Below, piece by piece: positions 1 to 4,440 of a stretch of 6,941 nt of DNA. Position numbers and translations under genes: made by a program. A model generated the notes under the pieces. It worked only from the letters and a program-made list of their open reading frames with translations. It was not told where the DNA came from and made no database searches. Positions within the stretch are counted from its first letter, which is position 1. Each line of letters opens with the position of its first letter. This DNA is from Clostridium sp. CAG:273 (GTDB lineage: Bacteria > Bacillota > Clostridia > TANB77 > CAG-508), in the NCBI GenBank assembly GCA_000438355.1, contig FR901480.1, positions 4,943 to 11,883 of the forward strand, given 5' to 3'.

Positions 1-114
1 GCTAGGTTCCTTAAAGGCTTCTTTCCATTTACCTTTATATTCTTCTGGATTATCTATATAAAATTTACTTGCCTCTAATTCTGGTCTTGCCCATGGTTTA
101 AATCTAATTCTCAT
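1..114 (-). CDS. trmB: tRNA (guanine-N7)-methyltransferase, N-terminal fragment
   Basis: This is the first 38 codons of a minus-strand gene that runs off the left edge. The N-terminus begins MRIRFKPWARPELEAS and continues with a YKGKWKEAF segment. The WARPE and YKGKW words are what I recognise from clostridial TrmB proteins, just before the SAM-binding ELGCGKG loop, which lies outside the window. TrmB is cytoplasmic and methylates N7 of G46 in the tRNA variable loop using S-adenosylmethionine. The ATG at 114-112 is supported by an AAAAGGAA ribosome binding site about 7-8 bases upstream, and by a perfect sigma-A promoter further upstream at 206-234. The catalytic core is not visible, so the call rests on the N-terminal signature only. 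Confidence 0.85.
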   Translation of the reverse strand, partial: MRIRFKPWARPELEASKFYIDNPEEYKGKWKEAFKEPS

Positions 115-205
115 AATCTATTCCTTTTAATTTTTTATTTGTAAAATTTTTATGATATTTTTTTATAACATTATTACTTTTATAATTATCTTATATAACA
201 ATTCA

Positions 206-234
206 ATTATATATTTTTAAAATTAATCTGTCAA
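206..234 (-). promoter_or_regulatory. Consensus sigma-A promoter of trmB
   Basis: Read on the minus strand, this is a perfect TTGACA -35 box (234-229) and a perfect TATAAT -10 box (211-206) separated by exactly 17 bases. It points at trmB. The expected transcript start is near 199, giving a leader of about 85 bases. It is the best promoter match in the window and suggests strong housekeeping expression of trmB and whatever lies beyond it. Confidence 0.85.
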
Positions 235-270
235 ATGTAAGTTTTAAAGCATTATTATCACATCTTTTTC

Positions 271-299
271 TGGACTTTTTATTATTTTAGGTATACAAT
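271..299 (+). promoter_or_regulatory. Candidate sigma-A promoter of sua5
   Basis: TGGACT at 271-276 matches the -35 consensus at 4 of 6 positions. TACAAT at 294-299 matches the -10 consensus at 5 of 6, and the spacing is 17 bases. Transcription from near 306 would give a leader of about 150 bases that includes both structured elements before sua5. A competing -10-like TATAAT at 397-402 lacks a recognisable -35; if used, it would give a leader of only about 45 bases. Confidence 0.5.
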
Positions 300-322
300 A
301 GTTTATGTTAATTAAATACATT

Positions 323-361
323 AAAATTAAAGTAGAGCTTTAATTTTTAAAACTTTAATTT
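323..361 (+). promoter_or_regulatory. Mutually exclusive stems in the sua5 leader
   Basis: AAAATTAAAG (323-332) is perfectly complementary to CTTTAATTTT (338-347), forming a 10-bp stem with a 5-base loop. The overlapping AAATTAAAGT (324-333) is also perfectly complementary to ACTTTAATTT (352-361). The two stems share their left arm and cannot coexist in one RNA. The right arms are also direct repeats of CTTTAATTT, so a protein operator is an alternative reading. No strong U-tract follows, so it is not a clear terminator. Confidence 0.45.
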
Positions 362-413
362 AGTATATTTATTCTAATATCTAATTATAAATTATTTATA
401 ATTAATTTTGCAG

Positions 414-457
414 AAAGGAATTGGTCTAATTACTTAGACTATTACAAACATAAAATG
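414..457 (+). promoter_or_regulatory. Ribosome binding site with intervening hairpin before sua5
   Basis: The only Shine-Dalgarno-like sequence before sua5 is AAAGGAA (414-420), about 35 bases from the ATG at 455, which is far beyond normal spacing. Between them lies a 6-bp perfect hairpin, GTCTAA (424-429) with loop TTAC and TTAGAC (434-439), extendable by a G-U pair (423-440). Folding it would shorten the effective spacing to about 18 bases. No ATG, GTG or TTG in the sua5 frame lies nearer to the AAAGGAA. Confidence 0.5.
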
Positions 458-1492
458 GAAAATTATTTAGATTTAACAACTAATCAAAATTATAATAAAC
501 TACAGGAGGCTGGCAAAGTAATCTTAAATGATGGCTTAGTTCTTTTTCCTACTGAAACTGTATATGGGATTGGTGCTAATGGACTTAATGAAATCGCTGT
601 AAAAAAAATATATATTGCTAAAGGAAGAAGTAGTGATAATCCTCTAATACTCCATATATCTGACTATGATATGCTTAAAACCATAGCGCAAAACATTTCA
701 GAAATTGAATATAAATTAATGCATGAATTTTGGCCTGGACCTTTTACTATTATTTTAGAAAGAACATCTATTGTTCCAAATGTAGTTACAGGTGGACTAA
801 ATACTGTTGGTGTCCGTATGCCAAGCAATAAAATTGCACATGAATTAATTAAATATGCAAATGTTCCTATCGCTGCTCCAAGTGCAAATATTTCTGGTAA
901 GCCAAGTGGTACAAATTTAGATGATATTTCTGAAGAACTATTTAATAAAGTAGATTACATTGTAAATGGTGGAAGTTGTGACATAGGATTAGAGTCTACT
1001 GTAGTACGAGTAATAAATGGTATTCCACATATTTTAAGACCTGGCAAAATAACAGCAGAACAAATAAAATCTGTTGCCGGAGATGTTGTAATTGATGAAC
1101 ATGTTTTAGGCAAATTAGAGATAAATCAAAAAATTTTATCACCTGGCATGAAATACAGACATTATGCGCCTAAAGCTAAGTGCATATTAGTATATAGCAA
1201 AGATAATTTAAAAATGATAAATAAAATAAATGAGGTTTTACATGAATATAATAATCCCGTTGTAATCGCTTGTACAGAAAATATAGAAATGTATAATATA
1301 AAAAACAAAATAGATATTGGCTCAAAAGAAAATTTAGAGGAAATTTCTAAAAACTTGTTTACAGACTTAAGAAAAGTAGATAAATATAATCCTGATATTG
1401 TAATTATAGAAGGTGTTAATAAATCTGGTATGGGACTTGCTATAATGAACAGATTAATCCGTGCTTGCGAATATAATTATATTGAAATTTAA
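455..1492 (+). CDS. sua5: L-threonylcarbamoyladenylate synthase (Sua5/YrdC/YwlC family)
   Basis: The enzyme makes threonylcarbamoyl-AMP from threonine, bicarbonate and ATP. This is the first step of the t6A37 modification in ANN-decoding tRNAs; the TsaD complex then transfers the group to tRNA. The 345 residues fit the long two-domain Sua5 form. The YrdC domain spans about 12-205, with FPTETVYGIG at 31-40, KGRSSDNPLILHIS at 56-69, the APSANISGKPSGT segment at 141-153 and the LESTVV motif at 179-184. The characteristic linker SPGMKYRHYAP lies at 229-239, followed by the C-terminal Sua5 domain (about 243-345). All hallmark motifs are present. The ATG at 455 leaves a normal 18-residue lead before the AGKVIL helix, although its ribosome binding site is oddly placed. 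It is divergent from trmB, convergent with the oxidoreductase gene, and ends in its own terminator. Bacillus names it ywlC. Confidence 0.95.
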   Translation: MENYLDLTTNQNYNKLQEAGKVILNDGLVLFPTETVYGIGANGLNEIAVKKIYIAKGRSSDNPLILHISDYDMLKTIAQNISEIEYKLMHEFWPGPFTIILERTSIVPNVVTGGLNTVGVRMPSNKIAHELIKYANVPIAAPSANISGKPSGTNLDDISEELFNKVDYIVNGGSCDIGLESTVVRVINGIPHILRPGKITAEQIKSVAGDVVIDEHVLGKLEINQKILSPGMKYRHYAPKAKCILVYSKDNLKMINKINEVLHEYNNPVVIACTENIEMYNIKNKIDIGSKENLEEISKNLFTDLRKVDKYNPDIVIIEGVNKSGMGLAIMNRLIRACEYNYIEI

Positions 1493-1513
1493 CAAATTAT
1501 TTATTAATAAGTT

Positions 1514-1557
1514 AAAACTGCATTAACAAAAAAATGTTAAATGCAGTTTTTTATTTT
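1514..1557 (+). terminator. Intrinsic terminator of sua5, possibly bidirectional
   Basis: AAAACTGCATTAACA (1514-1528) pairs with TGTTAAATGCAGTTTT (1535-1550) with a single bulged base and a six-A loop, followed by TTATTTT. It lies 21 bases after the sua5 stop codon. Read from the other side, the stem is followed by a weaker T-rich stretch, so it may also stop transcripts of the convergent gene at 1695-2771, for which I find no other terminator. Confidence 0.85.
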
Positions 1558-1661
1558 ATATACTCATATTTTTTCTATATTATATATTTGTTTGCATATA
1601 TTAAATATTGTTTTTTTTATTTTTTAATATTTTATTTTTTATTATTTAACTTCTTATTTGT

Positions 1662-1693
1662 AAACTTTTAAACTTTTAAACTTTTAAATTTTT
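1662..1693. repeat. Short tandem repeat, 8-base unit
   Basis: The unit AAACTTTT occurs three times in perfect tandem (1662-1669, 1670-1677, 1678-1685), followed by a one-mismatch copy AAATTTTT (1686-1693). The array ends one base from the stop codon of the oxidoreductase gene. It looks like slippage-prone AT-rich sequence in a convergent 3' region; no function is evident. Confidence 0.8.
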
Positions 1694-1694
1694 A

Positions 1695-2771
1695 TTATTT
1701 TACATATTCATTTAAAGGTTTTACTCTATATTGTAATTCTCCCATTCTATCTGTTGGCACATATCCAGCCTCACTGTTCATTACATCTGGAATTCTATTT
1801 ACTATAGATGCACATGTTAGTTCTACTGTGCTTGGTCTTGCAACAACTATAGTTGTATTTGGCTCTCCTTCTATTGTCCACTCATTTTTATCATAGTCTT
1901 CTTTAGAATAAACTTTTCCTATACATTCTGTTTCAAGAATAATTCCTTCTTTTGTAGTTGTTGTAACTACTGCACTCATTCCTGTAGCAGTTCCAGCTGG
2001 AACATTCATACCTAATGTAGTAGAATAAATATCTTCTTTATATGTTTGTGGTACAGTCTTTTGTGTCTGTCTTTCCACTGTTAGTCCTAATTTATCGCAT
2101 AGCCAACCATTTACATTCCACATATATGAAGGTAAGTAGTTTCCTGCTTCTATTACTTTTTGTCTTTCCTCATCAGAGATTTTATCTACAGATGCTACTT
2201 TTTCTTCAAATTCATCTAATGTAAGTCCCGCACCATGAGCTTCTGCTAAAGCTATTCCATAATCCTCTACATTATAGCTAGAACTTCCTTTTATTTTTGT
2301 TATTTTATGTGTTGAACCTGCTATAGAACTAATAAGTTGTCCCCAATAAATATCTTGATATCCACTTCCTGTTATTGTGCAACCATTTTTCTTAGATAAT
2401 TCATCTAATTTTTTTGTTATTTCTGGATTAGAATTTGCTGGATAAAAAGCTTCTTCACAAGTTGTAATTGCATTTACTCCCATTTTTGCACATAACATTA
2501 ATGCATCTTCTACATCTTTTATTAAGCTCATAGTCGTAACAATAACTATATCTGGTTTTGTTTCTTTTATAATATTTTCTGCTTCACTAACATTTTTTAT
2601 TATAACATTTTTATTTTCTGTTTGCATTACTTCTCCAATGTCTTTTCCTATAACTGCTGGATTTACATCAACAGCACCAACTATTTCTGCACCTTTTTCA
2701 AATACATAACGCATTGTGTATGCAGACATTTTGCCAGTTCCATATTGCATAACTTTAATTTTTCTATCCAT
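1695..2771 (-). CDS. 2,4-diaminopentanoate dehydrogenase-like NAD(P)-dependent oxidoreductase
   Basis: This 358-residue cytoplasmic oxidoreductase has an N-terminal Rossmann fold with the glycine motif QYGTGKMS at 9-16 and an acidic strand end, GAVDVNP (32-38). The KPDIVIVTT strand lies at 72-80, followed by NAITTCEEAFYP at 100-111. The C-terminal part carries ITGSGYQDIYWG (133-144), SSYNVEDYGIALAE (164-177) and ELTCASIVNRIPD (317-329). This pattern resembles proteins variously annotated as dihydrodipicolinate-reductase-like or as 2,4-diaminopentanoate dehydrogenase (Ord). In clostridial ornithine fermentation Ord oxidatively deaminates 2,4-diaminopentanoate. The ornithine aminomutase and thiolase genes that normally accompany ord are not beside it, so the substrate is uncertain. 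It is unlikely to be true DapB, which is about 100 residues shorter. The ATG at 2771 has an ideal AGGAGGG site at spacing 5 and follows an attenuator-like hairpin. Confidence 0.75.
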   Translation of the reverse strand: MDRKIKVMQYGTGKMSAYTMRYVFEKGAEIVGAVDVNPAVIGKDIGEVMQTENKNVIIKNVSEAENIIKETKPDIVIVTTMSLIKDVEDALMLCAKMGVNAITTCEEAFYPANSNPEITKKLDELSKKNGCTITGSGYQDIYWGQLISSIAGSTHKITKIKGSSSYNVEDYGIALAEAHGAGLTLDEFEEKVASVDKISDEERQKVIEAGNYLPSYMWNVNGWLCDKLGLTVERQTQKTVPQTYKEDIYSTTLGMNVPAGTATGMSAVVTTTTKEGIILETECIGKVYSKEDYDKNEWTIEGEPNTTIVVARPSTVELTCASIVNRIPDVMNSEAGYVPTDRMGELQYRVKPLNEYVK

Positions 2772-2783
2772 AATATCCCTCCT

Positions 2784-2819
2784 AAAAAATTAAGCTTGAA
2801 CATTTTAATATTCAAGCTT
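2784..2819 (-). promoter_or_regulatory. Attenuator-like hairpin in the leader of the oxidoreductase gene
   Basis: On the minus strand, AAGCTTGAA (2819-2811) and TTCAAGCTT (2800-2792) form a perfect 9-bp stem with a 10-base AT-rich loop. AA and six consecutive T follow (2789-2784), then immediately the AGGAGGG ribosome binding site. Stem plus U-tract is the layout of an intrinsic terminator, placed inside the 5' leader. It could terminate prematurely, protect the mRNA 5' end, or, since each arm contains the palindrome AAGCTT, be a DNA operator. Confidence 0.55.
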
Positions 2820-2832
2820 GTACTTATAAATA

Positions 2833-2862
2833 ATTATATACTAAATTGAAATATTTATTCAA
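2833..2862 (-). promoter_or_regulatory. Candidate sigma-A promoter of the oxidoreductase gene
   Basis: On the minus strand, TTGAAT (2862-2857) matches the -35 box at 4 of 6 positions, and a perfect TATAAT (2838-2833) lies 18 bases downstream. The start would be near 2826, so the transcript would begin just before the hairpin at 2819-2792. This implies independent expression from the J-domain gene upstream. Confidence 0.55.
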
Positions 2863-2965
2863 CACATAATTTAATAAATTTACAATTTAGTTAATTTAAT
2901 TTACAATTTTTCTATTTTACAAATTTACATTAAAACTATATTTTATTTCTTTAATTAACTAAAAT

Positions 2966-3676
2966 TTACGAATTATTAAATATTCCAGAAATCATCTTAC
3001 CTATTCCATTAAAAATTCCTATAAAAATATTTACTATTGTTTTTATAAATATATTATCATTATATAAATTTAACATCCAATCATGAGTTGGAGGAATAAC
3101 CCACAAAATAAGCCCTATAACAATTAATATAGCAATTATTATAAATAGCATAACATATTGTTTCCACGTCCATTTAAATTTAACTTTATATCCTAGACTT
3201 TTTAAATATTTATAATATGCATTATTATATTCTTGCTCCATTTCTGCTTGCCTTTTAGCATAAGCTTCTCTCTGCATTCTTAAATTTTCCTGCTCTTTTT
3301 TTAAGGCTTCCTGCATGCTACGTTGTAAATCTTTATTATTAATATTTTCCTGCGAGTACATTTGAGAATTATTCTTGTTATTATATATATTATTATTTAA
3401 ATTTGTATATATCTCTTGCTGTTTTTCTAGTTCTTCTTGTTTTTCTCTTTCTCTATCACTTGCAAGTTTTTCATCATATTTTTCCCTTGACAGTTCATCA
3501 CTTAATACATTATAGGCCTCGTTTATTTCCTTCATTTTGCTTTCTGCTTTAATTTTGTTTTCATCTTTCTGTAAATCTGGATGATACTTTTTAGCTAAAA
3601 CTCTGTATGCTTTTTCTATTACTTCTTTAGAAGCTTGCTCACTAACTTCTAATATGTCATATAGTGTTTTTTTCAT
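2966..3676 (-). CDS. Membrane-anchored J-domain (DnaJ-like, class C) protein
   Basis: The protein has 236 residues. An intact J-domain occupies about 4-67: LYDILEVSEQAS, the AYRVLAKKYHPDLQ helix with the HPD tripeptide at 32-34, and INEAYNVLSDELSREKYDE. The HPD motif is what stimulates DnaK ATPase. A Glu/Lys/Gln-rich probable coiled coil (64-90), an Asn-rich linker (92-115) and a second charged helix (118-150) follow. After the basic segment KVKFKWTWKQ comes a clear transmembrane helix at about 173-195. The tail (about 209-234) is a second hydrophobic or amphipathic stretch, Ile/Phe/Gly-rich. There is no zinc-finger or substrate-binding DnaJ domain, so this is not DnaJ itself. Basic residues before the helix suggest the J-domain faces the cytoplasm, recruiting DnaK to the membrane; this is inferred. 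The ATG at 3676 overlaps a four-codon mini-ORF, and the gene is divergent from the DUF4364 gene. The client is unknown. Confidence 0.85.
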   Translation of the reverse strand: MKKTLYDILEVSEQASKEVIEKAYRVLAKKYHPDLQKDENKIKAESKMKEINEAYNVLSDELSREKYDEKLASDREREKQEELEKQQEIYTNLNNNIYNNKNNSQMYSQENINNKDLQRSMQEALKKEQENLRMQREAYAKRQAEMEQEYNNAYYKYLKSLGYKVKFKWTWKQYVMLFIIIAILIVIGLILWVIPPTHDWMLNLYNDNIFIKTIVNIFIGIFNGIGKMISGIFNNS

Positions 3677-3687
3677 TTTTCCCCCAT
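3673..3687 (-). promoter_or_regulatory. Four-codon mini-ORF coupled to the J-protein start
   Basis: An ATG at 3687 opens ATG GGG GAA AAA TGA, whose TGA overlaps the J-protein ATG in an ATGA junction. The nearest good ribosome binding site, AGAAGG (3700-3695), is 7 bases from this mini-ORF ATG but 18 from the J-protein ATG. The GGGGG run inside the mini-ORF is only 4 bases from the J-protein ATG. Ribosomes may therefore load on the mini-ORF and reinitiate. Confidence 0.4.
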
Positions 3688-3706
3688 TATAAAACCTTCT
3701 TTATAA

Positions 3707-3715
3707 AGTATAACA
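3707..3715 (-). promoter_or_regulatory. Extended -10 promoter of the J-domain gene
   Basis: On the minus strand the sequence TGTTATACT (3715-3707) is an extended -10 element (TGn plus TATACT, 5 of 6). I see no recognisable -35. A start near 3700 would give a leader of about 24 bases beginning at the AGAAGG ribosome binding site. Confidence 0.5.
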
Positions 3716-3753
3716 TTTTTAATAAAAAAATAATAGTATTTATAAATATTTTG

Positions 3754-3762
3754 TGTTATAAT
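3754..3762 (+). promoter_or_regulatory. Extended -10 promoter of the DUF4364 gene
   Basis: TGTTATAAT at 3754-3762 is a perfect extended -10 element (TGn followed by TATAAT). No -35 box is recognisable 16-18 bases upstream. Transcription from near 3769 gives a leader of about 20 bases that still contains the AGGAG site. It is back to back with the J-domain gene's extended -10 promoter, about 38 bases away. Confidence 0.65.
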
Positions 3763-3789
3763 GAAGAAAAATATTTAGGAGTGAGCAAA

Positions 3790-4326
3790 GTGAAACTTTC
3801 ATCAGACAATGAAACATTAGCAGAAAACAAAATACTAATACTGTATATACTAGATAAATTATATGCACCAATTGATAATTCAAATTTATACAGAATAATT
3901 TTGTCTACACAAGATATGAACTACTTTTATTACCAACAGTTTTTACTAGACTTAATTCAATTAAACTATATAAAAGGTTATAAAAAAGATACTAAAGATT
4001 TTTATGAAATAACAGAACATGGTAGAGAAGCATTACATTTAACTATAGACATGTTACCTGGTATAATAAAGCTGAAAGTTGATATAAACTTAAAAGATGA
4101 AATTTCTGCAACAAAAGAGCAAGAATCTGTAATTGCTGAATTTACTCCAAAGAGTGAAACAGAATACACTGTAACATGCAAAATAAATGAAAACAGTAAA
4201 TGTATATTTGAATTGAAAATTTTCTGTGGTTCACGTGATGAAGCTAAAAGAATAGTCGATAATTGGAAAACAAATGCTTACAAGATTTACCCAGAAATGT
4301 TAAGTACATTAAATAAAAACTTTTAA
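3790..4326 (+). CDS. DUF4364 family protein, winged-helix type
   Basis: I recognise this as a DUF4364 protein, a family common in clostridia and of unknown function. It has 178 residues, the usual size. The N-terminal half (about 9-90) looks like a winged helix-turn-helix of PadR-like type. ENKILILYILDKL is at 12-24, MNYFYYQQFLLDLIQLNYI (43-61) supplies the helices, and FYEITEHGREAL (71-82) is the wing with the typical ITEKG-like motif. The C-terminal half (about 115-170) contains EYTVTCKI, FELKIFCGSRDEAKRIVDNWK and a terminal helix; it may be a sensing or dimerising part. A DNA-binding role is inferred, not shown. I choose GTG at 3790 because AGGAG (3777-3781) is 8 bases away and an extended -10 promoter precedes it. 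An in-frame ATG at 3664 would run through that promoter and into the neighbouring J-protein gene. Confidence 0.85.
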   Translation: MKLSSDNETLAENKILILYILDKLYAPIDNSNLYRIILSTQDMNYFYYQQFLLDLIQLNYIKGYKKDTKDFYEITEHGREALHLTIDMLPGIIKLKVDINLKDEISATKEQESVIAEFTPKSETEYTVTCKINENSKCIFELKIFCGSRDEAKRIVDNWKTNAYKIYPEMLSTLNKNF

Positions 4327-4329
4327 GTA

Positions 4330-4377
4330 CAAATTAAGACAGATTATTTTAAGAAAAAATAGTCTGTCTTTAATTTG
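4330..4377. terminator. Long hairpin between convergent DUF4364 and proS genes
   Basis: An imperfect stem of roughly 20 bp pairs 4330-4350 with 4356-4377. Its core is GACAGA (4338-4343) with TCTGTC (4363-4368), followed by U-rich TTTAATTT. It starts 3 bases after the DUF4364 stop. The reverse strand shows the same fold followed by TTAATTT, so it can plausibly stop proS transcripts too. The U-tracts are interrupted, which lowers confidence in termination efficiency. Confidence 0.65.
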
Positions 4378-4390
4378 GTAATTAGCTCCA

Positions 4391-4426
4391 CTGTTTTACA
4401 GGGAATCTAAAAGTTCCTAGCTGTAA
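4391..4426. other. Small structured element downstream of proS
   Basis: TTACAG (4396-4401) pairs with CTGTAA (4421-4426), and GGAA (4402-4405) pairs with TTCC (4414-4417) around an 8-base loop, leaving a 3-base TAG bulge. A competing small hairpin, CTGT (4391-4394) with ACAG (4398-4401), shares one arm. The patch is richer in G+C than its surroundings and lies between the terminator hairpin and the proS stop. No T-run follows either side. Function is unknown. Confidence 0.35.
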
Positions 4427-4440
4427 GTAATCATAATTTT

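Larger units (their letters stand above)
115..454. other. Divergent intergenic region between trmB and sua5
   Basis: This 340-base gap has no convincing gene. It contains the trmB promoter (206-234, minus), a candidate sua5 promoter (271-299, plus), a pair of competing inverted repeats (323-361), and a purine-rich ribosome binding site plus small hairpin just before sua5 (414-440). The remainder is AT-rich sequence in which I see no further structure. Confidence 0.8.

Noticed and set aside
115..454. Known riboswitch class or small gene in the trmB-sua5 gap
   Set aside because: I find no conserved riboswitch core, and the reading frames are broken by stops. Only simple inverted repeats are visible.
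2042..2224. Short plus-strand ORF inside the oxidoreductase gene
   Set aside because: It is antisense to a well-conserved coding region, has no ribosome binding site, and its Leu/Phe-rich translation is the usual product of reading an AT-rich gene backwards. The same applies to ORFs at 2622-2849, 4510-4722, 5716-5994 and 5988-6230.
1695..2771. True dihydrodipicolinate reductase (dapB)
   Set aside because: The protein is about 100 residues longer than DapB and I do not see the DapB catalytic signature. Its conserved words match the 2,4-diaminopentanoate-dehydrogenase-like group instead.
3664..3789. ATG at 3664 as the start of the DUF4364 protein
   Set aside because: It would overlap the divergent J-protein gene, run through a strong extended -10 promoter and add a hydrophobic head not seen in the family. 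GTG at 3790 has a proper AGGAG site and gives the normal family length.
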